From Sambucus nigra (taxonomy: Eukaryota > Streptophyta > Magnoliopsida > Dipsacales > Adoxaceae), in the NCBI GenBank assembly GCA_949130495.1, contig OX422208.1, positions 399,426,561-399,490,560 of the forward strand: a DNA stretch of 64,000 nucleotides. The letters are read 5' to 3'. Under the pieces are notes generated by a model, which did not search any database, was not told the DNA's origin, and was given only the letters and a program-made list of their open reading frames with translations. Below, in pieces: positions 34,390-47,339 of the stretch (its first letter is position 1; every line of letters begins with the position of its first letter). A program made the position numbers and the translations under genes.

Positions 34390-37063
34390 TGATGCCCCAT
34401 TTCCGAGTGTCAATGTGGAAATCCTTTTTATACTTTTATTTTCTTTAGAAAATCCTCTTTTGAAATAAACATTTGCTTTATTAATTTGTGTCTCAAAATA
34501 TATTTAATTTAATCATTGAAATTATGTCCACTTATTAAGTTTAAGAAAGTTCATATGAACACTTGTAATTAAAGAGTTTTGCAATTTTATTGAATAAATA
34601 ATAGTTAAATTAAAATTTGCATCGTCCTATATAATTATAATCCACAGTAAATTACTTCCATTAAAGTTTAAATGATAAAACCATATAATTATAACAAATA
34701 GTGGCAGAGCCCAATTTTCGTGCATAACTCTCATTTCCTTTCTCGTTATCGTTATTGTTTCGTCTACTTAAAGTACATTGGGTGACAGATGGCGGGGTAT
34801 GAGGGTTTGACCAGTAGGAGAAATATTAACGGTGTATATATCTCACAAAGAATATCTATACATATAAAATGTATTTTAACAATTATGAAATTATCCTTTA
34901 TTTCATTAAGTGTTCTCATGCAAGTATTATCGTAACCATGCAATTGACATTATGACTATGCCACTCGGGCGATGACTCCACTCATACTTAATCTTTCTTT
35001 AATACTACTCGTATCATGTTAATTGAACCATTGACATACTTTTTCATTGTCAAAGCTGTCATATTAACTTGCCCTTTACATTAATGAGCACCATGATGAA
35101 AGTCATATTTTCACTTTCTTAATCGGGGTACCATTCGCATGTATGTTTATTGCCTTTCATTGACTACCACAATGACCCAATATGCTCCCGACCGGTGGTC
35201 TTGGGTTTAAGCATTAAGCCGTGCACTAGGGCTCTGAGCCCTTAAATTTCCCGATTACCTCTGAGTATCTTTTACGTGTTGCATCATTGTAACCCTTTTT
35301 ACTTTCTTCTTTCTTATCCACTTTTAAGACCTTTTTCATTATTTCCTTTTTATCGGACGATGAGGCCAAATACCCGAGATGAGACAAGTCCCAACACACT
35401 TAATTTCTAAGTTTCACACTTTAACAAAAGTTCATTTTCATTTTACCTCAAACTCGGTATTTCACCTTTTGAAAATAACCTTATTTGCCATTTCTTGTGA
35501 AACTTAATCTTTTAAGTTCAAATACCCATTTCATACACTTTTATGTGTTTTTTACTATTCATGTACACTTGTAAACTTGCATTTTATACACTTTTCCAAA
35601 TATGCTTCTTATCATCTTTACTTTACCAATAATACGAGTTTTATGACATAAATTCTAACTCTTCCACTAGAGTCATTTTAGTTTGGAGAATTTATTTATA
35701 AGCCCAACTTTTTCATAAAATGATACTTTTATATTATATTATTTATTTTGTCAATTTAAAGACTTATATTTTTAACTTGTTAACTTTGTACTTTCTATCT
35801 TGTTTTCTTATCATTTTATGTGTCCATATTGTACCATTTCATATTTTTCTCCCAAATACTTTACTAGTTTCACTTTTAGTCCATTATTTCACGTTCCTTA
35901 AGGACTTTCTTTATATAAATTGTGTCATTTCATGTTATTAACATTTAAAATTATCGAGTTTATCATTTTATTTTCAAAAGCTCAATTTAGTACACTTTCA
36001 ACATATTTAACCCATTTATCCTAGTTACATAAGTTTATGTTCATGAAAGTGGGGTTTTATGACAATGAAACACATATATGCATCATATTATTCTTCAATG
36101 AGTTTAATATAATATTTATGATGAAATAAACAAGTTTAACATTATTTGTAGAATAAACGGTTAGCTTAAACATTCTGAAGTGTATCCTTCTTTCAAGATT
36201 TAACTTTATCCATTTTTATCATACATTCTTCAACATATATTCATATGTAGTGATAATAAGCATAAATAAGCATGTGAACCATACATATATACATATTCTA
36301 GCATTCTTTAATTCAATATTGAAAATAGTGTAGAACTCTTACCTCTTATAAAGATAATTAACTTTGAAGAAGATGTTTAATAAGCTTCCAACAAGTTCTA
36401 AGCTTTCTGAAATTTGTATTCCTCCAAAGCCCTCTTCTACAATACTCTTACACACTTGGAAATGGAAGATGGAAATGTGTTCTAGTATGTGTGAACTATG
36501 GAGAGGATAACAAGGATTTTATTGAGTGTAAATGGTTGAAAGAATAAGCAAATTTAAATTTGTATGATAGTAGATTTCCTATCTGCATAAATGGGGAAGA
36601 TGGGGTAGGTAACCCCCTCATTAAGACCATATAGACCAAATTAAATGTCCTTAACCCTTAGGAGAGTCCCGCCTCATGCTAGAGTAGTTAAGGTTTGATA
36701 GAAGTGTGGGTTCATAATGTGAAAACAAGATTTTTAAACACCCATAATCAACACAATATCGATGGGCTACTAAAAGAATAAAATAGGATTATTGCGTCAT
36801 ATCGAATCGATTCGGCCCAAATCCGAATTGATTTGTAACTGATTCAGATCCAATCAATTCGGCTTTAAATTTGAATCGATTCAGAATTACATGTTCTATT
36901 TTTTTAAGTTTCCTTGTTTGCCTTTTATCTTGCAACTTTATGACAATTCAAATACAAACTTTTAAAATTAATCAAATTCACTCCTTCATAAATCCAAGGA
37001 GATTTAATTTACAAATTATACATGTTCGAAATGGCGTGACTTTATTATTTTAACAAAATTGAG
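34390..37063 (-). repeat. 5' LTR of minus-strand gypsy-type element G
   Basis: Its inner end is TGATGCCCC on the + strand, beside the primer-binding site. On the minus strand the sequence has the same general plan as LTRs A and B: palindrome cluster (36803-36882), a block ending in an AAGAGGTAAGAG splice-donor-like motif near 36340, and a GGGCTCAGAGCCC block near 35225. The outer end is uncertain. I take it to the start of the next LTR; an earlier end near 36064 (GGGGTTTTATGACA) is also possible. Confidence 0.6.
36803..36882. repeat. Palindromic GAATCGATTC cluster in LTR G
   Basis: TCGAATCGATTCGG, CCGAATTGATT, CAATCAATTCGG and TTTGAATCGATTCAG in 80 bp: repeated self-complementary words on an AATCGATT core. 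Confidence 0.78.
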
Positions 37064-39227
37064 TGTTATGTCGGTCATTAAAATTAAAATATCATTCTTA
37101 GAATATGACAAAATATAAGACATTTAAAACTTTTTCAACAAGATAAGAAATGAGATCTCGAATAATAATAATCCATTCATCATAATCAACTCCACTACCA
37201 TGCTAAAACTCCAATATACTAAAACTCCAACAACCAGATGTCATTAACATAAATTCTAATAAAACCATTAACAACTGTGGAGTCTAAGGACCCACTAGAT
37301 CCAAATGTAATTATCTCATAAATAAGCGACTGAAATGACATATAAACTAAAACATAAATTAAACTCAATTTGCACTCCAACCAATCCAAACCATGCAGCT
37401 AATGACAACATGTCCTAAAATGTTAACAACAATAGGTTAGAGCCCATTGCAAGAATACTGACCATTTTTCCAAATATGGTTACATTAACCCAGTAATTAG
37501 CACAAACTGAGATCAATATCACAATAGAATGTTTTAATTAACATTTTACAATTTAAATAGATAATAAAATAAAGTAAACTATCCATTTTCCACTTGCGTA
37601 ACTTTCAACATTTATTATTTTTTCATTTTCAATTATCTCTTTGCTACACCACTCTAGCCAGACAGTCTCATGTATGACCCCACACATACCAGAGTGCGTT
37701 ACCCATATCATCTCAAAAATAACCACTGCATATTTATATCCAGACAACCCATAATGTCACCGCACATATCGTGATGCATCTCCATAACTAATCTCATCAC
37801 TATAGCTAGATTCGTCTAGGTCTCGTACATACTATGGTATCCAAACAACTCTAGACACTGCACATACCACGACGTACGTATAAAATCGTTATTATAGTCA
37901 ATTTGCCTAGGCCCCACACATATTATCATAACCAGTAAATACTACGCACTTCTCATACTGTAGCACCCACATAAATCTCGTCAAGATAGCTAGACAATAT
38001 AGGTCCCGCACATACGATTACATCACAAATTCATCAATCTCTAATACATATAATTTTTAAGGTATTAATAATGTTCAACGTATATGATCATCTTATTCAT
38101 CAATTATCTCTTGCCCCAAAACACTCGGGCATATTAAACTAACCATCCTCATTCCCACACCTAAAGATCAACACAATCACATATATATCCTAGTCTCATA
38201 CCTATGAAATACCTTAAGCCAAAAACATCACCTAGTTCAATTCCTAGGAAATTACCAATCGAAAAAGTAATAACTCTCTAATCCCATACTTCGAGATTAA
38301 CATGCGTAACTTATCTATTTTACGATTATACCCCACTTAAGCTAATGTACGTAGCCCGGTAATCCCAACGATATTATTTATTCTATCATATGCCAATTAC
38401 TATAAATGTTAGATTCTTCACACCGAAGTCCGAATCCCGTATTTCATAATTAGGCAAGCTTAATTATAGGTGAATTATATCAATTTCGTCATATGATTTA
38501 TAAGTTCAACATAATATCCCAACAAGTTTTCAAATTCTATTATTTTAATTCAAGGGAGTTTTAATTAAATTAAAGTATATAATGAGTTAAACCCGTGAGT
38601 TAACAATTTTAAACAACATATCCCAAGGTTCTAACCAATTTTCACCAATTATATAATTTCATATGACTTAGAGTATTTTTGAAATTCATATAAAAATTAG
38701 TTTGTGATATAATCCAATTTTTAACAACAATATAGCCCAATATTCTAAAACATGTAAGATTTCAAATATTGAATCCAATTCCATAAAGTTCATAAAAACA
38801 TATTTTTAATTAGGTTTTCACTATCTATAATTAGGTTCCTAATCGTATTTATAAAATAATTATAATTAGGATTTAGGTAACATTTAAATCAAATAGGACT
38901 TAAGGAGAAAAATAAGATGTTCTTGCCTTTAAAACTACTCTAAAAATTTGGATTTGCACAATTTGTTTTCCTTCCAAAATGGTCCATTTTATCTTCTTTA
39001 GTCATCTTCAAAATCCAAGTGAAAAGCTTCCAGTTTGGGTTTGAAAGGGTTTTAATGGATGTTTATGAGTTAAAGAAATAGGGTTTATAGGTATTCTGGT
39101 TTGATCAGAAGCGTGTAAAAATAAAAAAAATAAAAAAATTGGCCACATTGTCCCTTTTTATAAAATAAAAGGGCACCCATTTCTTCAAGCACGGATCCAC
39201 CATAATGACCAGGGATACCCACTAAGC

Positions 39228-39498
39228 TAGGGCTGTCAATGGACCGGGTCTGGACCTGGACCCGATTCGAACCTGAGCTGAATTAACGGATCTGAGCAAA
39301 TTTTATGGACCCGATTATCCGATCACCCGATTACCCGTTTACTTGATTAGTTAATGGACCAGATCTGGATATACATGACTCCGATTCGATAAGGACCCGA
39401 CCCGAATGTGTATATATATGATATAATAAATATATATTTATATATAATATTATATATATATAGTCTTACATATACTTACTAAATATATATGTAACTAA

Positions 39499-39535
<37 letters not shown>

Positions 39536-39798
39536 CAGTTTTATATTACATACATATATATAACAGCAGTTTTACATACATATATTACATGCATATATAT
39601 AACAGTTTTATATTACATACATATATATATAACAGTTTTATATTACATACATATATATAACAACAATTTTACATACATATATTACATACATCTATATAAC
39701 AGTTTTATATTACATACATATACATATATATAACAGTTTTATAGTTGTACATACATATATATATATGCTGTTACAGTTTTTATATATATACAGTTTTA

Positions 39799-39836
<38 letters not shown>

Positions 39837-39991
39837 TCGGGTCGGGTATTCGGGTCCTTAACGGATCCGGCTCTGGATCCATTTTCTGAGACCCGTCGGG
39901 TAATCGGGTAAGACCCGATCCGCTAAAAATATACCCGGATCGGATCTGGATATACCCAGACCTGATCCAGACCCGATTCGTTTACACCCCA
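39228..39991. mobile_element. hAT-type miniature element (764 bp)
   Basis: Flanked by a perfect 8-bp duplication CACTAAGC (39220-39227 and 39992-39999). The left end TAGGGCTGTCAA and the right end TTTACACCCCA form an imperfect terminal inverted repeat of a type common in plant hAT elements. There is no coding capacity. The outer parts are GGACCCGAC-like words, and the core is TA-rich with several ACAGTTTTATATTACATAC repeats. Confidence 0.88.
39501..39534. repeat. (TA)n inside miniature element
   Basis: 34 bp of TA, one of several TA tracts in the core of the element; another lies near 39806-39832. Confidence 0.88.
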
Positions 39992-40012
39992 CACTAAGCA
40001 TCCCTGATATCC

Positions 40013-40041
40013 GCTATAACATCTCAGAGGCCTGTTATAGC
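40013..40041. repeat. Inverted repeat GCTATAACA / TGTTATAGC in LTR F
   Basis: Nine-bp perfect arms with an 11-bp loop, 13 bp beyond the right duplication of the miniature element. Possible counterpart of the palindrome clusters in the other LTRs. Confidence 0.8.
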
Positions 40042-40399
40042 AGTTCCCTAAATCTCAATTGCCTCTCTCCTCCACTTTTCTTTTAGAATTTGGTTAATAT
40101 TCCATTTTTAGAAATCAATACAAACATAACTCTTCACATGTATGAATGAAAACGTGATTAACACTTTATAAAATTTAGCTTGGAGTCCAAGCAAAAGTCC
40201 AAAATGACCACAAAGAGCCTAGAGTTTCCACCCAAAACCCAAATTACCATTTAATTAAAAAAATGTTCATTTTGTTGACTAAAAATCACCAAATTCATTT
40301 AAATTAAACCTTTTTAATTTAATTTGAATTCCAACCTCTAAAATTATTTTAATTTATTAATCCATTTAATCTAAGTTCTTAAAATTACGGGGTATTATA

Positions 40400-40735
40400 A
40401 TTGGGAATCCGCTAGAGTTTATGTTGTATTTGCTAAGGGATTAATTTGAATCGTAAGTCGACCCACGCCTCTTCCTTCGGTGGAGATGGTTACAAAAGAC
40501 TCTAAAAGAACCTTATTGGTAAGAGAGTCAGATGTAGACTCATTGTGCAATTTTGAGAGAGCTTTTATAGAGATTGATAATAAAAAATATTCCTTTAGAA
40601 CTTAGTTCATCATATTTAAGAATATAAAATGATATATACTAGAGTTAATGTTTAGTTTTAGGGTTTAGATCACCATAACTTTTGATAATCTTGTAGGTGA
40701 TCCAATATAGGAGATAAAGTTTATTAAGAAGATAT
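40400..40735. other. Unassigned sequence between LTR F and LTR E
   Basis: No gene. On the minus strand a stretch (40670-40715) reads GGATCACCTACAAGATTATC and resembles one at 54440-54475 near a possible primer-binding site. Confidence 0.4.
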
Positions 40736-41249
40736 TGTAATACCCCACGCATTCGAGCGCCGATCGCTTTCGGACGTTACTAAATTAAATACCATTCTTA
40801 GCATGTGACAAATATATGAGACATTTAATTTTTTTTTTCATAATATATCCTCAAATTGCCAACAAATATAACCATTCATGAAATATTAAAATCCATCACC
40901 ATGCTATCTACAAAATAAATCCAACTCAAATTTTTATAAAATAATAACTAATAAATAATCCCATTACAAATCTCTAACTGAAATCCATATATAACTGTGG
41001 AACCGAATGGCCCGCCAAAAATCCATGAATAACTATCTTAAAATAAAACGACTGAATGGAAACTAAATCTAAACTACTAAAGCAGATAAAATAAATCTCC
41101 AGCTACTCTCCAAAGATCTCCAATACATCCTATGCAGCTATTTCCGCAACTATACCTGAAACGTTAGTCAACGCAATGGGTCAGAGCCCACCGCATGAAT
41201 ACTAGCTACTCCTCCCAATTTGGGTCCATAAATTTAGAATAAACATCAT

Positions 41250-41694
41250 TGTGAATGCAGAAAATATCACAATAAAAGATTCTACAAAAATAATCACAAA
41301 TGGCAGAAAGTAAATGAAATCACACGCATGATAATAATTTACGTGGTTCGATAACTTACCTACGTCCACAAAGAGGTAACTTGTTCTTATTAAGTGTCTC
41401 TCGAAATATCAAGTTTCAATCCCTTTACCTCGGTTTAGGGTGTAAAATTTATAGGTATGTCATTACAGAATTTGAGTTGTTCCAGAAACTCTACCTATCG
41501 TGTTGATTAGTCATAAGGTGCTTGAATATCTCATCCAAGATTCTTGGTACCTGGTTTGTCCATATCCGTAGGTGTTGTTATACCACTTAAAAACACTCGT
41601 GTGGAAATTGAGTCATGATATGGGTCGGGCCAAGTGTTAATCTATCAAGACTTGGTCGGCTACTCTTATGGACTATAAAAAATGGGTTCCCACA
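41250..41694 (-). repeat. 3' LTR of element D
   Basis: Near-identical layout to 51600-52044; on the minus strand starts TGTGGGAACCC. The polypurine tract (ATTTTAGGGGCAAT on the minus strand, 41695-41708) adjoins it. Confidence 0.92.
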
Positions 41695-42123
41695 ATTGCC
41701 CCTAAAATATCTAGGCTAATAGTTTTGGGCCAATAGATTTTAATTGAGCTAAAGGTCCAAGGCCTGAAAGAGCAAAAAATCATCATGATATTTTTTTTAT
41801 TTGTGAGAGCTGGTGAGGGTGCGCTTATCTTTGAGGAGAAACTTGAAGCGTTGGGATCTTTTTAAGGAAGCGCGACTCATGATTTGAGATGTTTCGAAAA
41901 TCATTCGTGTGTAACTTAATCGTCAGTTGAGTGACTTCGGTCATTTTTTGCTCGTACTGCGTCTATAAGCTTTCTCTCTTCGTCTTTAGCTTTAAAATCA
42001 AAGCTTCCTTTCTTCAGTGATTTTTTAAGGCTTCTTCAATACTTGTAAGTTTTACCTCTAACTTTTCTCTAGTTCTTCTCTTCTATAAAGTTTCTCGTAG
42101 CTGTAGCTAGGGTTTTGTTGATA

Positions 42124-44191
42124 ATGACGATACTTGATAATAAATCCCTTTCCGAGTTTAGATAGTGTTACAATATACCTGACTGGGTGGATATTAAATG
42201 TGTTCCCATTCCTCAAAATGTTAGTACCATAGACGACAATCATTGGATCCATACCTTGTTGGTTTCTCAAGGGGGTTTGACATTCCCCCAAATCCCTTGT
42301 TTTTGTATTTCTTCAAATATTTTGACATTATTCCCGCCCAGTGCACTCCAAATGTTTAGAAAATTATGAATGGAGTACATAGGATAAATGAGTTATATGG
42401 GACCAATTTAGGGCTTGCAGAAATTTATTATTGCTATGTCTTTTCGTATACAAAAGGTGGGCTCTTGTATTTAAATGCTAGGAGTGATGACAGAGTTCTA
42501 GTTGTAAACTTGCCTGATTCTCATAAAGATTACTGGAATGAAGGCTATATTGCTAGGAATTGGCAATATCCTCCCCAACCAGAAGGAGTAAGGTACAAGG
42601 GACATCGGATACCTACCTTTGGGGAGGAATATATAGGTTGCTAACACTGTCTTTCTTTTCTATTACTTGCTTGCTGGTTCCTCTTCGTGATTTTTCTGAT
42701 ATGTCATATTTTTCTTTTTTGGTTATTTTTGCAGCTAAGGCAAAGAACTAAGAACATGATCCCCATGAGATTAGGGTTACTGGTCTTCTAAAAGCTTGGA
42801 GGGTTAAGGATACTTTTACTAATGATGAGCATCCCCAGTCGGCTACTTATCTGTTAGAGTATAAGAATAATACATATAATTTCACTACTAGGCCCGTTGA
42901 CACCATCCTTAATTTGGAGGTTCTAGAGGAAGAAGTTAGTTGACTTTCTGAGCCAATTCAGCTCGGAGAAGAAATTAAGGAAGAGGAAATAAGGGAGGAA
43001 GAAAGTGAAGAGGAGGGACTAGAAGAAAATAATGAGGAAGGATCTAATGAAGAAGAAGAAGAAATGGCCCCACCAAAGAGAAGGTGTTTAATTATCTCTA
43101 ATGATGATGATGATCTGCTGTATGATCGAATAAATTCTTTGAAAAGAAAAGGCAGGGACTCCCCTAAGGTTAGTGGCTCTAAGTCAGGAGCCAGAGAGAG
43201 CGAGGTGGAGAATAAAAAGAGAGAAAAAGAACAGAGAAAGAAGGAAAGAGAGACGATGAAAGAAAAGAAAAGAGGAAAAAAAGTGGGCATAGGCCTTAAA
43301 GGCCCCTGTTGTGCCTTCTTCTATTCTTGTTGTTGGGGAGAAGAGTGTGCCCGAATCCCCCATATTGTCCTTACATTGCTGGAAGGGGTTGTACTTATTG
43401 CCGACCTTGAGCAGTTAATGAAGATGGGTGGCGAACAGTTAGCTTTAAAATTTCCCAAGGGCTTACTTTGGTACGTCACATTTCTCTAAAATATTCTAAT
43501 TCTTTCCTTTTGGAAAACTCATTTGCGCCTATCTTATTTCTGTAGTTTGTTTCTGATTTCACCACATTGCTCTGTGGTCGGGTTGGCCAGTCAAAGTAGA
43601 ACGTCGAGATGAAAGAGTCCCCGAGGAGATCCCAAGAGGCCCTGCCTAATGCTAAGGCCGCTTTTGACCAAGAGAAGTAAAGGGCTTTGGACGTTCTTAA
43701 GGATCAGTCGATAAAAGAGCTTACCGACCTCCAAGAGGCTTATACCCCAAGTACTTGCTGATAAATTATAGGTGGCAGAGGCCAATAAGGAGCTGTCCAC
43801 CAAGGTGGATAAATTGAAGGGAAAGTCTTCTTCTACCCGGGATAACGCATATACTGAAGGCCGGGAGGCGGCGTACGATGATGTTGAGTGCCATATTACC
43901 TACCTTCGACAGTTGGGCTTCAGGAAGGGCGGGGACCAAGCTTTGGTCATAGCTGAGGTCCTTATAAACTCCCCCTTATTTTCCCAGCACAAGCCAGGCC
44001 CAAACTTGATGGATGTTGAGGAGCCTCTGACCGACCAGCCTTCTGTTCAAGCTGGGATAAAACCTACTGATGCCACTGCTAGAGACCTTCCTACTGGCCA
44101 GGCTACGGGCAATGTCGGTGCGATCGTGGTTGCTACCAATCAAGATGCCTTAGCCATTAATAAGGGGAAGGGGCCAACATCTTCTAATTAG
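42124..44191 (+). pseudogene. Antisense accessory gene 1 of element D (putative plant gypsy-type transposon protein family)
   Basis: Runs opposite to D's pol. The first part (42124-42644) has FPPSALQMFRKL, a frame change, then LYLNARSDDRVLVVNL and KDYWNEGYIARNW. This resembles the conserved N-terminal domain of the putative gypsy-type transposon proteins of plant genomes. Between about 42636 and 42734 lies an intron-like stretch, AGGTTGCT to TTTTTGCAG, after which the frame resumes. Next comes a long acidic run of glutamates (about 42960-43060) and a lysine/arginine-rich segment (43130-43290). The last part (43600-44191) has coiled-coil-like heptads, VADKL-like and AEANKELSTKVDKLK, then a proline/threonine-rich tail. 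At least two stops and frame changes break it. Function unknown. Confidence 0.66.
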
Positions 44192-44389
44192 GTGTAGACC
44201 TTCGTCCTTGGTCTAAAGCATCTGCTTTTTTTGTCCTTTGCTGTTGTATTTTATAATTTTTAGACTTATACTTGGCGTATGCCCCCATTTATGTTTAAAT
44301 GAAAAGAAACTTTTTGTTACTGATCTTGTGTTGGTACTGATGTTCATTAAATCTATTACTTATTTTATTATTTGTATCCCAATTATATA

Positions 44390-45232
44390 GATGAGTATAT
44401 GCTTGTAAGCTCTCCATTAGGACAAATTCTTAGGCCAAATGTCGACCCGAAGGTTCGCAAGGCCTTTGTAAAGATCTTTAAATATCTGAGACCAAGAAAC
44501 TAACTGTACAAGGACTAATCTGAGTTGGTCGCTAAGCTGAAAGATAATCTCTAAGAGATGGAATAGGTTGGGGCTTCAGTCCAAGAGGAGGTAAAGGAGC
44601 TGAAGGTTAAAGTTCTTGATGCTAGCGAAGTAAATTAATTGAGCGAGCTGATACATAGGGAGAACGATGATTTAAAGAGGGAGATTGCTCGTCTGAAGGA
44701 GAACACCCCATCAGAGTCCTCCTTGGTATTGCAAGGATATTTATCATCATCCAGGGGTCGCTCGAGTTAAGACCTAAGATTTGCAAAGGGAGGTCGCTGA
44801 GCTGAATGAGGATGTTTGACGGGCATATGTAAGTGCTGTTGGGCTTCAGAGGGACATGACAAGGTTGAGGCACTTATTCCAAAGGGGTCCTAGACAGGTC
44901 TGGGCAGATGGTTATGACCAGCGCTGGACTGATGTCCTAGTAATTCTGAAAGAGGCATAGGATCTTACATTTTCTCGAGGGTGGATTAGTGACCTTAGAG
45001 AGATAAAGATGCCCAAGGAGTATCCCTTGTGGTATAAGTATTAGATCGATTGCCCGACCTATCGTCATAATCCTTTTTCCAGGGATGATTGGTGGATCCC
45101 AATAGATGTTATTCCTGATCGGCTTCTGGGACATTACTTAAAAGATGCATGAGAAGAGCTTGTGCCTCACCTAGATGATGGTCGAAGAGCGCATGTAGCA
45201 GATTACCTTGCTCGCCATCCTAAGCCATTATA
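44390..45232 (+). pseudogene. Antisense accessory frame 2 of element D
   Basis: A second decayed + strand frame. It shows a charged coiled-coil-like region (about 44580-44710, including ENDDLKREIARLKEN) and, after further stops, a tryptophan-containing part (GYDQRWTDVLV, EYPLWYKY, DDWWIPIDVIPDRLLGHY) ending ADYLARHPKPL then TAA at 45230-45232. An ATG-to-stop gene cannot be drawn. It may be the 3' exon set of the first accessory gene or a separate gene. No family recognised. Confidence 0.5.
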
Positions 45233-46029
45233 AATTATTTGCATATTCTTGTTTAAATGTAACTTTCCTTTTGAGCTAAATGAAAAATTATTATTTACTA
45301 TTTCTCGATGTTTTAAGCTCATGCAGACTAAACATTTGATTTATTGTGTAATCACTTAACCAAGCATCTATTTGTTTTTAATTTTATCATTTTGAGCCTT
45401 ACAACTGACTAAATGATATTGAGAGATAGTGCTGGTTATATGTTGTTTATGTTTATCTATTCCCCTAGTTCAACATGCCTTAGCTATGTCGTTCCATCTA
45501 CTTTACCTTTTAGGTCATATCGTCACACTCCCTTAGGCCAAAGTAAGATGATGGCGAGAATGCACCTGGTTAATGGACCATCCACCTGAGCATGTTTTTT
45601 TGTGACCAACAATGTTGGCGACCAACATAAATTGTCTTTTGTTGCCTAAGGATCCCCTATAGGTCTTTTGTGGTTGCCGGGGCAACCCATGAGGTCTCTT
45701 GTGTTTACAACAAGGACCTGAGGGATGTAATAATTGAAATGAATCTACTGACTTACTATAATTGTTACGAACCCTACTCAACCTATTAAGTTTTTTGATT
45801 TAAAAACAAAATGAATAACTTGTTGTAATGTCAGGAGTTTATCCATGCATGATGGAGATATCACTTGAAAAGGGTGCGTATTAATGAGATGTTGTCGATA
45901 AGAGTTAAGCAGCCAATGTAGAGATATGAAAGGAAAGGGACCAATTAAACCTTTATTCGTTGAATACTATCTGAGCAATATAAAGTTTGAAATTTTTTTT
46001 TGCATAAACTAAATGTGCTAGTAAAAATA
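45233..46029. other. Non-coding interval between antisense frames and pol of D
   Basis: About 0.8 kb without a supportable frame. It would be the shared 3' region of two convergent transcription units. Contains TAAATGAAAAATTATTATTT near 45277, a possible poly(A) region for the + strand frames. Confidence 0.45.
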
Positions 46030-47080
46030 AAGAAGATTTAAAAGTAAAACTTCTTGAGATTGGTTGCGTTCCATGCTATTAGTATCTCTATGCCCTCCAG
46101 CATTTCCACGTGATATGCTCCTTGAAGATCGTCTCTGATACCCTAAAGGGTCCTTTCCAATTTGGTCCCAGTTGTCCATTTGATGGTTTTACATCACTGC
46201 CGAGAATTAGAAATTTCCTCGAATTGACTATTTTGTTATACTTCTTGGATAGTTACTGTTGGTAGGAAGCCAACTTGATCAAAGCCAACTCTAGTCGCTC
46301 ATCTTCTAGCTTAAGCTCAGTGCGTAGTGATCCATCGTTAAGGCCTTGGTTGACCAGAGTGATTCTCATAGTAGGGAGACATTCTTTCAAAGGGATGACG
46401 ACCTCAATTCCGTAAGTGAGTGCGAAGGGTGTTTCCCTAGTTGGTTTCTTGGGTGTGGTACGATAAGCCCATAGAATATGAGGAAGTTCATCCACCCAGG
46501 CACCTTTGGTTCTTTTCAAATGTTTTTTTAGTCCATTAATCATGGTTTTTTTGGAAGTCTCTGCTTGCCCATTGCTTTGGGGATACGCCACAGAGCCGAA
46601 GTGGTGCTTGATGTCGTGCTCATCATAAAAAGCTTGAAAAAACTACTTTCAAATTGTGTACCGTTATTGGTGATGATCGCCCTTGGTACCCCAAAGCGAG
46701 TCATGATGTTCTTCCATATAAACCTTATCATGTCAGAGTCTCGAATGTTTTCCAATGGTTCCGCCTCTACCCATTTGGTGAAGTAATTTGTGGAAACTAA
46801 TAAATACTTGCGATTTCCAGGTGCGATAGGTAGTGGTCCCACTATGTCTAATCTCGATTGAGCAAAAGTCTATGGGCTAGTGAGTGATTTTTGGTCGCTG
46901 GCGGGCTGGTGAACCATAAGTGAGTGCTTCTGACACTTTTCGCATTTACAAACATAGGTGCCAATGTCCTTTTGCATGTGAGGCCACCAATACCTTTCTT
47001 TGGTCACGCGAAAGGCTAATGATCTTCCACCTGCGTGACTCCCACAGATGCCCTCATGAAGCTCACTAAGTACTTGTTCG
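46030..47080 (-). pseudogene. Integrase of element D (catalytic residues changed)
   Basis: Read on the minus strand. The zinc-binding region near 46925-47060 has HEGICGSHAGGRSLAFRV and CKCEKCQKHS. The core follows in 46540-46842 with VSTNYFTKWVEAEPL and AIITNNGTQF: both catalytic aspartates (VDYF and DNG in relatives) are asparagine. The 46253-46591 run has YPQSNGQAETSKKTM, so the glutamate is kept, and ILWAYRTTPKKPTRETPF. The C-terminal GPNWKGPFRVS segment is near 46130. Stops and a frame change separate the runs. Confidence 0.85.
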
Positions 47081-47339
47081 ATATTTTTTGGGTAAACTCA
47101 CTGGAGGTAAGGGCCTGTAAATGATTTTTTGTAAAGCTTCCCTTCAGGTTTGAGATTGAAATGAGAAGCCTTGACCTTATCTTAATGGGTGAAACTCCTT
47201 TCATCTACAGTATGTCACTTCGTAGATAATTAATAATGGGATCCATTCAACTGAAGACTTATCTATGAGGAGTGATTGCTCATCTATGACTACCTGGTTG
47301 ATACTAGGCTACGCGAGGAACTATATCTGAATTGTTCTT

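Larger units (their letters stand above)
37064..40399 (-). mobile_element. Probable solo gypsy LTR F, minus strand, carrying a miniature element
   Basis: Right end CGGGGTATTATA is the reverse of a TGTAATACCCCG-type LTR start (CA changed to TA). Left part resembles the left part of LTR E (40770-41240) over CATTCTTAG and the GGTTAGAGCCCA block near 37436. Net length without the insertion at 39228 is about 2.56 kb. No primer-binding site or coding domain adjoins it, so I read it as solo. Flanks ATTGAG and ATTGGG match imperfectly. Confidence 0.62.

Noticed and set aside
35720..35941. Hydrophobic 73-codon frame
   Set aside because: AT-rich low-complexity sequence inside LTR G; phenylalanine/leucine/isoleucine runs follow from base composition.
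42958..43290. Minus-strand serine-rich frame
   Set aside because: It is the reverse of the acidic and lysine-rich part of the + strand accessory frame; low-complexity shadow.
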